Positions 36,038 through 47,663 of a stretch of DNA of 64,000 nucleotides are shown here, in pieces. This DNA comes from Saccharum officinarum. Lineage: Eukaryota > Streptophyta > Magnoliopsida > Poales > Poaceae. The stretch is taken from positions 45,927,880 through 45,991,879 of the forward strand of contig CM036197.1 of the NCBI GenBank assembly GCA_020631735.1. The letters run 5' to 3'. The stretch's first letter is position 1; each line of letters starts with the position of its first letter. Under the pieces are notes generated by a model that worked only from the letters and a program-made list of their open reading frames with translations, did not search any database and had not been told where the DNA came from. A program made the position numbers and the translations under genes.

Positions 36038-36620
36038 CTATTTGGGATCGAGGGTGGCGCTGATGCTCAATGCCTTTCCCTTTGGGTCGGTGGGTTTGAG
36101 GGGCACGAGCTTGACGTCTTCCGCGGGCTCGAAGCTGCCGGCGTGGCACTTGGGGTCGAGGATCTCGTTGGCCAAACCGTCGAGGTCCGCCACCAAGGTC
36201 GCCGACTCCAAGATGGCCTCTCCGTGCTCGACGCACTCTACGTCGCACTCGTAGGCGTGCTCGTAGGAGGGCCTGACAGTTATGACACCATTGGGGCCCG
36301 ACATTTTGAGCTTGAGGTAGGTGTAATTGGGGACCGCCATGAACAAGGCATAGCATGGGCACCCAAGGATGGCGTGGTATATTCCATGAAATCCGACCAC
36401 TTTGAAAGTGAGAGTCTCCTTTCTGAAGTTGGCGGGAGTGCCAAAACAGACAGGCAGGTCGACCCGCCTGACGGGTTCTGCTCGCTTTCCTGGCATGACT
36501 CCATGGAAGCCCCCGACGCTGGGTTGGAGGCGCGTCCTTGTGATCCCTAGGAGGTCGAGGGTCTAGGCATAGATGATGTTGAGGCTGCTACCGCCATCCA
36601 TGAGCACCTTGGTGAGGCGT
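36038..36620 (-). pseudogene. Aspartic protease region, Tat gypsy
   Basis: Active-site motif MDGGSSLNIIYA at about 36575-36610, followed after a frame change by the conserved FHGIYHAILGCP and FMAVPNYTYLKLKM segments of Tat protease. It carries stops and frameshifts. Confidence 0.75.
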
Positions 36621-38906
36621 GTGTTGGCGATAATGGGATCGACAACAAGCGGGTAGACCCCAGGATTGGGGACATAGTCTGGGTGGTCATCAAGGTCGAA
36701 AGTGATGGCCACCTCGGACCAGTCAAGGAAGAGGGGGGTTGCGGGCTACACGGAGAAGACCTCTCGACGTTCCTGCTTGCGCTGGCGTGTTGAGAGGCGC
36801 GTCGAGGGTCCTCCGTATATCATGAAGCAGTCATGGATTTCAGGGAACCCCTCGTCCTTGTCGTCTCCCTTGGGATCGTCCTTCTTGTCATCTTTCTTGA
36901 CGCCTATGCTTTCAAAATATCTTCAGAGCATGTGGCAGTCCTCGAGGTTGTGGTTTGTGGGCCCTTTGCGGTAGGGACATGGCTCTTTGATCATTTTGTT
37001 GAAAATGCCCCCGCCGGGGGGCCCTCGAGGTTTCTTACGATCAGCAGCAGCAACAAGGTCGTCGACCGGGGCCTCGAGCTTGCCCTACTGGTTCTTCTTC
37101 TTCTTCATGTTATTCCTCTTTGAGCTCTGGCTGGAGCCTGCGGGATCCTCCTCCTTGTGCTTCCCCTTGTCCTGATTGCCACCAAAGATGGCACCAACCG
37201 CCTCCTTGCCAGCGGCGAAGTTGGTGATGATATCCATCAAACCATTGGCAGTGATGGGAGTGTTGCGGCCTAATTCTCGAACCAACTCTTTGCAGGTGGT
37301 ACTAGAGAGGAAGGCCATGATGACGTCGGAGTCGGTGATGTTGGGGAGCTTGGTGCGTTGCTTGTAGAAACGCTGGATGTAATCCCAGAGGGATTCACCC
37401 GGCTTCTGCTTGCAGCTTTGGAGATCCCACGAGTTGCCAGGGCGCATGTAGGTTCCCTTGAAGTTCCCCTTGAACACTCTCACGAGGTCGTTCTAGTCGT
37501 GGATTTGTCGAGGTGGAAGGTCCTCGAGCCAGGCTCGAGCGGTGTCCGACAGGAATAGGGGTAGTTGTCGAATGATGACCCAGTCGTCGGTGGCCCCACC
37601 CAACTGATAAACCAAGCGGAAGTCAGCGAGCCAAAGTTCGGGTTTGGTCTTGCCGTTATACTTGGTAAGAGTTGTGGGGGGGCAGAACTGAGCCGGGAGT
37701 ATCATTTCATGAATGGCTTTGCTAAAGACCGAGGACCCGGTGGCTCAGGTGAAGGGCTTTGATCTTCTGAGCTATCGTAGCGCCCGCCTCTGTGCTCATG
37801 GTAGCCTCGAGCTGCACCGTCACCATGTTTGCGCCTCCGGCGCTCGACGATGTTGTCATGGGCATCTCGAGGTTCACGTTTGTCGACAATGCATTCATGG
37901 ATAGAGGCCGCCTTGTTCCGTTGGGCATGCTTGGGATGAACTGAGGCCTCTCTCTCCTGTCGGGAGGGCTCCGCAGGCTGCTCCGAGGCAAGCCCGCGTC
38001 GCCTCGAGGCGGAACTCTTGGCCTGCTGCATGGCAACGGTCTCGAGGAGTCCTCGGATTTCATCGCGGGCCCGACGGGCCTCGAGGTTCGATGGCTCGGG
38101 CATGTTATGAAGGAGCATGGCGGCTGTGACCATGTTCTGGCTAGCTCAACCGAAAACCGGGGGCTCGACCGCTAGATCCTTGATGATATGACGATTAACG
38201 TCGTGAGATCTCTCTCGAGCTCCTCTGCCATGTACACGCGCCACGTGCTCTTGCTTGAGGGTTCACTGAAGTAGACGTAGGTTTTCCCGTTCCTCGTCGA
38301 GCCTATCCTGCAACTCACGGATTTTCTCGAGCTCATTCCTTGATCCGCAAGGAATTGAGCCTCATCTCGCTCGGCAGGGAGCTCGACCTAGGGTGGCGTG
38401 TTCCTTCCTTCAACGGCTACCTCATCCTCCGAATCTGACGCGCTAGCTCCATCAATGTTGAAGCACTCGCGGGTCGGGTCGTAGGTGTCATCGGCAGAGT
38501 CGGAGTCTAGAGCACTGAAATAGTAGTACGATGGGTGCATGTGAGGTCGTATATCTCTATGGTCATAATGTCGAGAAGCAGTCGCACGAGGCTCCATATC
38601 TAGGGTCTCCGTGGAGTCTAGGTACTCGGAAGCTAGTGTGGATGCGACAAGGTCGAGGGTGGAACGTAGATGGTGTCCGGGGAGTTCCTCGTAAGCACTC
38701 ATGTTGGTGCTTACAGAAGAAACATATGCCCGGGCAACCGAGTCTGGTCCAAACGGGAATGCTGACGGAGGTGTCGTTCCTCGTGCCGGTGTAGTCGAAC
38801 TGGCTGGTGGCGGCACCGCACCAGGCGGTAGAGCGATGGGACTCCCTATTGGCATCTTACCCTCAGCCAAGCTCATCCTACACAGATCCTCAGCAAGGAA
38901 ATCCAT
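36621..38906 (-). pseudogene. gag: Gag region, Tat gypsy
   Basis: Starts MDFLAEDLCRMSLAEGKM at 38906. The retrotransposon gag core is at about 37705-37085 (KPELWLADFRLVYQLGG; LPLFLSDTARAWLEDLP), interrupted by one TAG at about 37490 where a Trp is usual. A degenerate downstream part leads to the protease. Frames change at about 38390 and elsewhere. Confidence 0.8.
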
Positions 38907-39247
38907 GTCGGCGTCTAGCTGAGAGGCACCGGATCAGGGAATACCATCACCCTCCGCAAGGCAATGACAGTGGTTGTGCCGGGCTCACCGTCGCTTGGCG
39001 GCGTGTGCCTGATGAGAGCGACGATACCGGCGCAGGGCTCCCCTAGGTTGGGAGAGTTCATGGTCCACGTCGGTCGGGTGCCTAGGCGGGAGGAGGACCA
39101 TGTCATAGCCGTGGCCAAGTGACATGAACTCTAAACTCCCAAACTAGATCACCGTGGCCAACAGGAGCGGATGTTCGAGGTCAGCCATCCAGAAAAATGG
39201 TGGGAAAATGATATTGGCACGCAGCGTCCCCTACCTGGCGCGCCAAC

Positions 39248-40381
39248 TGTCGGTGTTTGGTCCCACAGGGGTCCTAAGCCAACGAGTGAATCAAATGCTG
39301 CGTGTCCCTAATCTGGATGGTGATGCAAGGAGGATACACAGAGGTTTATCCCGGTTCGGGCAAAGGAAGGCCCTACGTCCAGTGGGGAGGGGGAGTATTG
39401 TATTTCCTTGCACCTAAGTGCTTGCATAGGGGTTACAAGCTGTGAGAGAGGGAACCGAGCCCAGGTCTCAAAGGAAAAATGAGAGTACAAAAGGAGATTG
39501 GTTTTTCGTTGTCTGTGGTTCATTGTTCTTCTGCCTTTTCTTGCTTTCCTTTTTAGAGCCCTAGCCTACCCTTTTATAGGGTAAGAGGAGGCAGGGACAC
39601 CGGGGTGCCTTTGAAGTGAAGTTTTGTCGATCCCTGTGGAGGTGGCTGTAGCGACGTGCCCCGGGAATGGCCGGCCATCCCTGGACACCGTGGTGACATA
39701 GAGGACGAGACGGTGAAAAGACCCCGAGTCCTGTGCCACGTTGGCCTTTTCTCCCTGCTGACCGATGGTAGGTCGAGGCTGGGTCGAGGACGGGTGGATA
39801 AGGCCGAATCCCTGAGATCATGGGGTACAGTCCTTGTCGTATCCTCCCTCAAGGGTGATCAGTGGCAAAATAGTGCACGGTATGGTGCGTACAGTGATAG
39901 GTTTTCACCTCCCATCCCGGGATGGGCAGTAAAAAGTGAGATTTGACACCGGTACTGCTTCCACGTCGGTAACTGCTATAGCCATGATGGTAGGAAGTAG
40001 TAGGTGGTTGCATTAAATGCTCTGACTTTTGTCTCAGAGTTGGTGAACAAGGTGGGTTGAGCGGTCCGACCCGGGGTCGTGTGAGTCAGAGATTTCCTGA
40101 TAGTCGAGATGCCTTGTCGAGCGAGCCTCGTGCGAGTCGGAACGCGGTCGAGGCGTCCCGTCGAGGGTGCCTCGTATGAGTCAGAACGTAGTCGAGGCGT
40201 CCTGTCAAGCGTGCCTCGTACGAGTCAGAATGTATTCGAGGTGTTCCATCGAGCGAGCCTCGTACGAGTCAGAACGCAGTCGAGGTGGCTCGTCCGCTCT
40301 TTTGGCTCGTCTCGTTTGCGGGTAGCGTTTTGTTTTTCTTAATCGTTGATTGTGGGTACCCCTAGTTTTAGGTACCCGACA
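39248..40381 (-). repeat. Tat gypsy LTR (right copy; 5' LTR on the minus strand)
   Basis: Begins tgtcggtgtttgg, ends ggtacccgaca, and abuts the tggcgcgccaac PBS region at 39234-39247. It carries the same degenerate 45-bp tandem units as the left LTR (about 40112-40285). Confidence 0.88.
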
Positions 40382-41640
40382 TTATCCTTCTTGCATATGC
40401 ATCCCATCATAAAATGAAATTATATCAAATGGATGTTAAAAGTGTGTTTTAAAATGGATTCATAAATGAACTAGACTATGTTGATCAACCTCCCGGGTTT
40501 GAAGACCCTAGATATCCTAATCATGTTTATAGGTTATCCAAGGTGCTATATGGGCTCAAGCAAACCCCTAGAGCGTGGTATGAGCGCCTCCGGGACTTCC
40601 TCATTGAGAAGGGCTTCACTATTGGGAAGGTCGACACCACACTATTCACCAAAAAGCTTAATGGGGAGATCTTCATTTGTCAAGTCTATGTTGATGATAT
40701 TATCTTTGGCTCAATAAATGAAGATTATTGCAAGGAATTTGGTGAATTGATGTCGAAGGAGTTCGAGATGTCCATGATTGGTGAACTTACATTCTTCCTT
40801 GGTTTTCAAGTCAAGCAAATGAAAGAGGGGATTTTTATCTCTCAAGAAAAGTATACCAAGGATCTTCTCAAGAGGTTCAAGATGGATGATTGTAAGCCAA
40901 TCAAGACCCCAATGTCATCTAATGGACATCTCAACCTAGATGAGGGAGGTAAACCAGTTGATCAAACTCTCTACCGTTCTATGATTGGTAGCTTGTTATA
41001 CTTTACCGCATCTAGGCCCGATATCATGTTTAGTGTGTGCATGTGTGCTCGCTTTCAAGCGTGTACTAAAGAACCTCACCTAAGTGTCGTGAAAAGAATC
41101 TTAATATATCTTAAGCACACCCCAAGCATTAGTCTTTGATATCCCAAAGGAGCTAGATTCCAACTAGTTGGCTATTCCGACTCGGATTATGCCGGTTGCA
41201 AAATTGATAGAAAAAACACATCCGGAGGGTGCCATTTGCTGGGGAGGTCACTTGTATCTTGGTCATCTAAAAAGCAAAATAGTGTGGTTTTGTCCACCGC
41301 CGAGGTGGAATACATTGCCGCGGGGGCTTGTTGTGCACAAATCTTATATATGAAGCAAACTCTTCTAGACTATGGTGTTGTTCTTGATAAGGTGCCATTT
41401 TTATGTGATAATGAAAGTGCCATTAAAATTGCCAATAATCCGGTACATCACTCACGCACCAAGCACATTGATATCCGTCCTCACTTTCTAAGAGATCACG
41501 TTGCTAAAAAGATATATCACTAGAAGGTGTAAGAAGTGAAAATTAATTAGCGGATATCTTCACTAAACCTTTGGATGAGGCTACTTTTTGTAGGTTGAAA
41601 AGTGAGCTAAATGTGCTTGATTCTAGAAATTTTAAAAAAT
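40382..41640 (+). pseudogene. pol: Pol C-terminal half, Sirevirus element 2
   Basis: Continuation of the 27650-29617 pol after the gypsy insertion: RT ([24 protein letters not shown]) and RNase H (SDSDYAGC, LSTAEVEYIAAG), ending near FTKPLDEATFCRLKSEL. Stops: TAA at about 40449, TGA replacing a Trp at about 41138, a frame change near 41510 and a TAA at about 41549. Confidence 0.88.
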
Positions 41641-42129
41641 GAGCTTGTGTTGTCCCTTGCATTGCATTGTAATATATGTCATGTTTAAACTTTCGTAATG
41701 CATCTAGGACTTGTCTAACATGGTTATGATAACCCTCCTTTGGAGGAGTGAAGAAGTCTAATCGTGGATCAAACTTGACAAGCAACCTAGTTTTACCTTC
41801 TTGCTTTGCATTGCATATGCATGTTTGTTGCTTTGTCGTTTCTTTTCGGTTTTGCTTTGAGCAATCTCTGTGTTCATCCATGAATAGAGAGAGCATTTGA
41901 CGCTCCTAAGGGTTTATAAACTCTATTGCATGGCCATACGTTGCTCCTCGGGTGTTTATCGCATATTTTCTTAAAAAATAATACTAGCCTAAGGCAAATT
42001 TATTTTGAAAACTTGAGGGTTTGAGAGAACTCACTCATATCAGGTTTCAATTGGTGTTTATTTGTGTTTTTTGTATTGGAACTTGATTGGGAGAAGTCGC
42101 GTCGAAGATCAGAAAGGGAAAAGGCAAAA

Positions 42130-42380
42130 ATCTTTGACCGGACGCTAGGCCAGACTCGACGCTGCTCGACCACTGCATCTGGTTCCGGACATCACCTACG
42201 CGTCCGGTCGCGCGAAGGTGGTTCTCGGGTGGACTTCTGACCGGACTCTGTCCGTGTCCGGTCCCTCTCATCGGATGCGTCCGGTCGCTCTTGGACCTTA
42301 CTGGACTCTAACCGGACGCCTCTTCAGCGCTTCCAGTCAGTCGAGGAGCGTGTCCGGTCAGCTCTTTAAAAAGCAGATCT
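42130..42380 (+). promoter_or_regulatory. LTR-like CCGGACGC palindrome array upstream of the env-like ORF
   Basis: Between pol and ORF3 of element 2 there are repeated accggacgc and gcgtccggtc half-sites (for example 42138, 42202, 42242, 42276, 42312, 42350), followed by tttaaaaagc at 42364-42373. The same arrangement, palindromes then a TATA box, is the U3 promoter layout in the LTRs of elements 1 and 2. An internal promoter for ORF3 is inferred. Confidence 0.4.
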
Positions 42381-42427
42381 CAGTTCTTCAACCGATCTAA
42401 CGGAGGTTTCTTCCTTTTCTCACCACC

Positions 42428-42585
42428 GTGCGCCGCTCCTTTGCCCTAACCCTAGCACCGCCGCTCCTCCTCCACCGCATCCACCGTGCACCGCCGCTCC
42501 TCCTCCACCGCATCCACCATGCGTCGCCGCTCCTCCATCGCATCCACCAAGCACCACCGCTCCTCCTCCGCGTCAACCAAAGCCA
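42428..42585 (+). repeat. Degenerate 33-bp tandem repeat (CTCCTCCACCGCATCCACC type)
   Basis: About three to four copies of a unit containing ccgctcctcctccaccgcat within the presumed leader of ORF3. Open frames over it on either strand are repeat-driven and are not treated as genes. Confidence 0.7.
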
Positions 42586-43104
42586 CCGCCCTATCCTCGC
42601 TTTGGCCACCACCGTTCCAATAGAGAAGGCCAACTGCGCCGCGCCGCCATACCTGCCCTAGCCGCCGCCTGTCTCCGCTGCCCTAGCCGCTGTCTGACCT
42701 TCCCATTGTCGCCGTCAAGCATTGCAGCTCTCCTTCGCGACTTTTTGATCGGCTTCAGGATTTTCTCGGTCTAAATTCTTAGGAGTGGTGCTATACATCG
42801 CCACTTTTCTTATCTCTTCATAGGGCTTCCTCTGTTTTAAGGTATAAACTATTTTGCCTCACTCTGATCGTACCTAAAATTGCTTGCTTCCAATAGGATC
42901 TCGTAACCCTAGAAATTATATTGCTTATTGTAACACTCTCTATTCCATCCAGTGCAGCGAGTCAGATCTCTATGTTGTTTTGACACCTTTGTCAGTATTG
43001 AATCCGAGGCCAAGCCTGCGGATACAGATTAAGGCCAAGCCTCTTGAGAATCAGCTCATCATCTTTTCAGCGTCAGTTATTCTCAGTCATAGAGTCTTGT
43101 CAGC

Positions 43105-45537
43105 ATGGCCCGCTGCAAGAATGTTGGTGGAGCTCCGAGTGACGGGGACGGAAGTCCTCCACGTTTGACAGAGGTTGCTCGAGGCAAGCGCAAGAAGATT
43201 GCCACCAAGAAAAGAAAGAGGATGCTCACAGAGGCAGAGGTAGCATAGGCAGTGGCTGACGCTACAGATCAAGCTGAGAGAGGAGGCAGAGGTAGTGGTA
43301 TTCAGATTGGCAAGCGTCGCTTTCACCTTGAGGGACGACAGCTTGGTACAGAGGCCACCGAGGAGACAGAGGAGCAGCCCACAGAGCAGACAGAGGAGCA
43401 GCCTACAGAGCAGACAGAGGAGACACAGGAGCAGACACTGCAGGCTCCACTGCGTCGTCGCTCTGGACGAACATGTGCTCAGGTGACTCCTAGGCCAAAG
43501 GGTCAGAGACGTGGAGGTCATCCACCTCCCAGAGCTCGTGGTCAGCCCCCAGATGAGCACTTTGACCTGATGGGAGCTACAACACGACAGGTTTAGGCTC
43601 TCCGTTTCATCGAGGTTGCTCGATGGTTCCCACCTCAGCGAGACACTAGAGCTTTAGAGGGATTCTACACACCTCTGCACGAGGATTTTTACAGAGCTTA
43701 TGTTGACAGTGGAATTGCTTACAGACCATAGAGGGTTTGTCGACTAGAGTCACTTGTTGCAGTTATTAGCGAGCAACTCCATCCCCATATTTCTTTTCTA
43801 CCAGGATTGTCAGATCTTCTTGGTCAGATAGGAGCATACTGCGGCACATAGGTCAGGGAGTTTTACTCTTTACTTTGGATAGACCTCGCTCATGAGTTCA
43901 TCTACTTTGCATTCAGAGGTCATGACCGTAGGCTATACAACACTAGGGTATGAGAGATTCTGAGGCTCCTAGCTTTAGAGACGAAGATCCACCAGCTTTG
44001 TTTTGGTCAGACACCACCACCGAGGCATCCACACGGCGGCACTGTGCCACCTACAGACTTAATCAGACCGTGCTTTCGCGAGCCGTTTGGTGAGAGGTCC
44101 AGACGTACACCAGCCAGTTTGAATCCTATTGCCAGAGTTCTTGATGCTATTATGAGGAGGACACTACTTCCGAGGTTGGGCTACCGAGAGGGTTTGACAC
44201 GTATGCAGCTTTGGGTAGTTCATCACCTTATCTCTCAGACTCCGTTTGATATTTGGGATTTGATGCTCTGTGAGATGGAGGATACTTTAGCAGAGGGCTT
44301 CAAGGGTCACCGTCAGCTACCCTATGCCCATTGGATTTATTTTCTGATTTGGTGTGCTTGCGACCTTCCAGCTGAGATCTGAGCGGAGATCTCTGACACT
44401 ACGACAGCCTTCCCTAAGTATGACATACGACAGATATGGGCCACTATCACCCGAGAGCAGGCACCTAGACAGAGTCAGCGTCAGAGAGCAGAGGTACCTG
44501 AGACTATAGCTGAGCAGGACTAGACTATTGAGGGACTTGCAGAGGCAGAGTTTGCTGACTTAGATGCTCAGCCAGCCGATCTAGATGAGGATGACACCAC
44601 CAATAGCACTGATGACGATTATCAGCCACTTCCTCAGTAACGCTCTCCTCGTTCTCACGACCATGAGGCCGGTGGTTCCGGTTCAGCCTCACGCATAGAC
44701 CCATCCATGGTGGCTATACTTGAGAGGCTGACTCAGGCTCAGGAGAGGCAGGAGATTCAGCTACAGAGACAGGCTCAGGACAACGCAGCTACATTTGCAT
44801 AGATTCAGGCTCGTCAGGACGAGTTTCAGAGGAAACAGGTAGAGATACAGAGGCAGCAGGTAGCTACCCAGCAGTAGTACCTTGAGCTCTTGAGACACCT
44901 TGTTACTATTGGGGTCCCTCCACCTCCGTCCGTCCTTACTCTAGCTTTACAGCCCAGTGGGCTTCAGAGTCAGGGACCACAATCGAGCTTTCAGTTTACC
45001 TCACCTCAGCAGCAGGTGCCTCAGTCGTTTCAGTCCTCAGGCTACATTCCTATTCAGACGGGATTCACTCCACCGGTTCAGCTCAGGTCTCACCTTCCAA
45101 CTGGCACTCCATTCTCTACGGACTTGAGTGCGTCCTACAGTGAGTTGACCGGTCAGCCGACACCCTCCTAGACCATAGTTCTGACTACTACATAGATGTC
45201 AGCTTCAGAGATAGTGGCTCCTTTAGTGACGGGGACCGGGACTACAGAGACAGTTCCTTCGTCAGTTGCTTCGACTGATCCTCCCACGATTGGTATTCTT
45301 CAGGCTCAGGTGACACAGACTGAGGCTCTTGTAGCTACTACTTCATCAGCTCCTGCTCCTGAGTTACAGCTTGCCGACCCACATACTGAGCAGATCCAGA
45401 CCGCTTCACTTCCACGAGTACCTACAGAGGGTCAGCATGACAGCTCAGAGTCAGAGGAGAACACTTCTCAGTTTTTGATCACTTCGCGTTCCTCTGCACC
45501 CGACTCGACTGCTTTTATTCCTCCTTCGGACCCTTAG
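43105..45537 (+). pseudogene. Env-like ORF3, Sirevirus element 2 (12 in-frame stops, no frameshift)
   Basis: A third ORF downstream of pol, as in env-containing Sireviruses (SIRE1, Jienv type). The frame starts at ATG 43105 (MARCKNVGGAPSDGDGSPPR) and stays in one phase to 45537. Features: basic KRKKIATKKRKR segment near residue 35, a Glu/Gln/Thr repeat region, a folded middle part (ARWFPPQRDTRALEGFY; YAHWIYFLIWCACDLP), an acidic stretch, a Gln-rich coiled-coil candidate (about 44715-44880) and a Pro/Ser/Thr-rich tail. No clear signal peptide or transmembrane helix is seen, so 'env-like' rests on position. Internal stops: TAG at 43246, 43594, 43729, 43849, 44521, 44800, 44875, 45169, 45193; TGA at 43951, 44380; TAA at 44638. 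Confidence 0.8.
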
Positions 45538-45981
45538 TTTTTGGCTCTTGATGCCAAAGGGGGAGAGAGAGTTTATAGATTCAGGGGGAGTTGCGAGAGA
45601 GGGTTTCTTGGATCTTTGTGTGCTACTTTTATGCATCATGTTTATATTCCCGCACTTGCATCATGTTTAGTGTGTGCTTGTGAGATACTTGAGTAATATG
45701 TTGATTATCTTGTCTCTATTATATCATGTCACATGATTGGTTCTAGCTCATAAGGTTTTGCTTCCGTGCCTTGCTCTGATTTCATATGAGCTATGTTTTT
45801 GTGTACTAACTCTTCTTGTTTCATCTTATGAGTACACCCTGTTGGCTTGGAGCACATAAGCAATCCTAAACCCTTTTGTTCTTATTGCCTTTTGCTTATG
45901 TGAACCAAGCATGATCGAAAACCTCATCTCTTAAATCTACTTACTCAAGGTGTTGTCATCAATCACCAAAAAGGGGGAGAT

Positions 45982-47663
45982 TGAAAGCATCTAGGCCCCT
46001 AGAGTTGGTTTCGGCAATTGATGACAACACAACATTACCATGACTAACATGTGTTTTGCAGAAACTTTAGTAAGTTAGGTCATGGGAATGGTGACTGTTT
46101 TGGGCACTATGGTTTTCATGCCCCTTGATGGAAATCGTTTCGGTTTTCAAAGGATTAACATCAAGATTAAGGACGGTTAGTTCTTGACGTCGAGGAGTTG
46201 AGTTACGTTCGGAATAGTCGTTAGGATCTTCGCTTTTCTCCTTTGGCCGTACTATAAAGGGGGGCATGAGCGAGTAGCTTGACTTAGGTGAGTCTATTTG
46301 TTTAGGTGTGGTGCACACTTGTCAAACTTAGCACTAGGTAGCTCAGGTGAAGCCCAAAGTTCAGTTGGAAGGAACTCGGTTCAGGTTGCGTCGCGATTCG
46401 AAGTCTTTTGAGCCATTTCTTCTTGACCGGACGCGGTCTCTGCCTTGACCGGACGCGTCTGGTCAGTACTGGCAGTCACAATAGTATCAACACGATCGAC
46501 CGGACGCGGTCCTCCTATGGACCGGATGCGTAGATCATGTTGACCAGAGTCAGAGAGGGTAAGTGTCGTGATCGGACGCGGCTAGGAAATCGATCGGACG
46601 TGTCTACAGTGCGTCCGGTCCATTTCCAGAGAGGAACCTTGTTGACCGAACACGTCCGGTCATCTCCGATCGGACTGGTCTGTGCGTCCGGTCAAAGTAC
46701 AGAATGGTTCTAGAGAGGGTTTTGAGCGACCGGACGCGTCCGGTCACTCCGCGCCTTTTGTTTTTCAATTCGACCATTGCCACCGACCGGACGAGTCCGG
46801 TCACGTCGACCGGCGCGTCCGATCAGTACGAAAAATGCTAAGTTGGCACATAACGGTTGGGATTAACTGTGGGGAGTATAAATACATCCCCTATCCCTCT
46901 ATTTGAGGTCTCTTGCTCATTTGTTCAGCTGAGAAACACCTTTCATATGCAAGGGAGTGCAAGAGCTCTAGTAAGGATTGAGATTTGAGAATCCAAGATT
47001 AAGATCCCTCATTAGTGACTAGGGAGTAGCAAGTGTGCATCCACCTTCTCATTAGGCTTGTTGTGGTCAAGTGAGAGTTTTTGCTTGTTACTCTTGGTGA
47101 TCGCCATCACCTAGACGGCTTGGTGGTGATTGGGAGCTTGGTGATCATCCGACGGAGCTTGTGGATGACCTAACTCATCTTGTGAGCGGTTATGGGCGAT
47201 TCACCGCGACGGAGTGTCAAAGAATCAGCCCATAAAGAGCACTTGATCCTCGCATGGATCCAGGAAGAGCTACACCCTTGCGCGAGTGCTCCAATGAGGA
47301 CTAGTGGGGAGTGGCGACTCTCCGATACCTCGGGAAAACATCGTCGTGTTCCTAACCCTTTACATTCAAGCAATTTACTTTCTTGTATTACTCTTGTTGC
47401 TTGGTTTACTTTCCTAGAATTGCCATGCTAGACTAGGATTAGAACTGAGGGTGCAAAACTTTTACCCGGTAGAATCACTAGGAACACTTGTAGGCACTAG
47501 GGGTGAATTTTGGCTTAGTAGGCTTTAATTCTTGCAATATTTTTTAGAAAAGCTCCTTCATGACACAATCACATGTGGACTAATTTCCTATGTATCTCAC
47601 ATAACCACATATTAGTCCACCTAAGTTGTCACTCAATTACCAAAACCAAACAAGAACCTTTCA
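45982..47663 (+). repeat. 3' LTR of Sirevirus element 2
   Basis: 1682 bp, tgaaag...ctttca ends, directly preceded by the PPT aaaaagggggagat. U3 carries degenerate ccggacgcg / gcgtccggtc palindromes (46430-46830), then a TATA box, gtataaatac (46878-46887). Several half-sites show C-to-T or G-to-A changes relative to element 1. No partner 5' LTR is in the window. Confidence 0.8.

Larger units (their letters stand above)
29618..40381 (-). mobile_element. Tat-lineage Ty3/gypsy element, decayed, inside element 2 pol
   Basis: 10.76-kb minus-strand element with LTRs at 29618-30764 and 39248-40381 (about 1.14 kb, tgtcg...cgaca ends). Target duplications gtatc and ttatc match at four of five bases, and the split pol reading frame rejoins across them. 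Order on the minus strand: LTR, PBS region (tggcgcgcc-type, 39234-39247), gag, protease, RT, RNase H, integrase, about 2 kb spacer with an antisense ORF remnant, PPT (ggctcgggggcta type, about 30766-30778), LTR. The layout and a second RNase H-like segment before integrase fit the Tat lineage (RIRE2, Cinful, Grande relatives). In the first 200 bp the LTRs differ at about nine sites, mostly transitions, so it is older than element 1. Confidence 0.88.
26628..47663 (+). mobile_element. Sirevirus element 2, 5'-truncated, with env-like ORF; interrupted by Tat gypsy
   Basis: Older Sirevirus related to but distinct from element 1. Present: 3' part of gag, pol (split by the gypsy insertion at 29618-40381), a spacer with CCGGACGC-type palindromes, an env-like third ORF, PPTs and a 3' LTR. 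The 5' LTR, PBS and N-terminal gag are missing; the sequence begins at the end of the Tekay-like LTR. Frameshifts in gag and stops in pol and ORF3 show it is dead. Confidence 0.85.

Noticed and set aside
35810..36550. 246-codon plus-strand open frame
   Set aside because: Antisense shadow of the Tat protease/RT region; the minus-strand translation has the recognisable domains.
42397..42661. Trp/Arg-rich or Leu/His-rich peptides on the two strands
   Set aside because: Direct products of a 33-bp tandem repeat, not supported as coding.
43105..45537. Recoded or suppressed TAG codons in ORF3, an apparent alternative genetic code
   Set aside because: TGA and TAA stops are also present, all stops fit C-to-T change, and gag/pol of the same element are decayed. 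Deamination is the simpler explanation.
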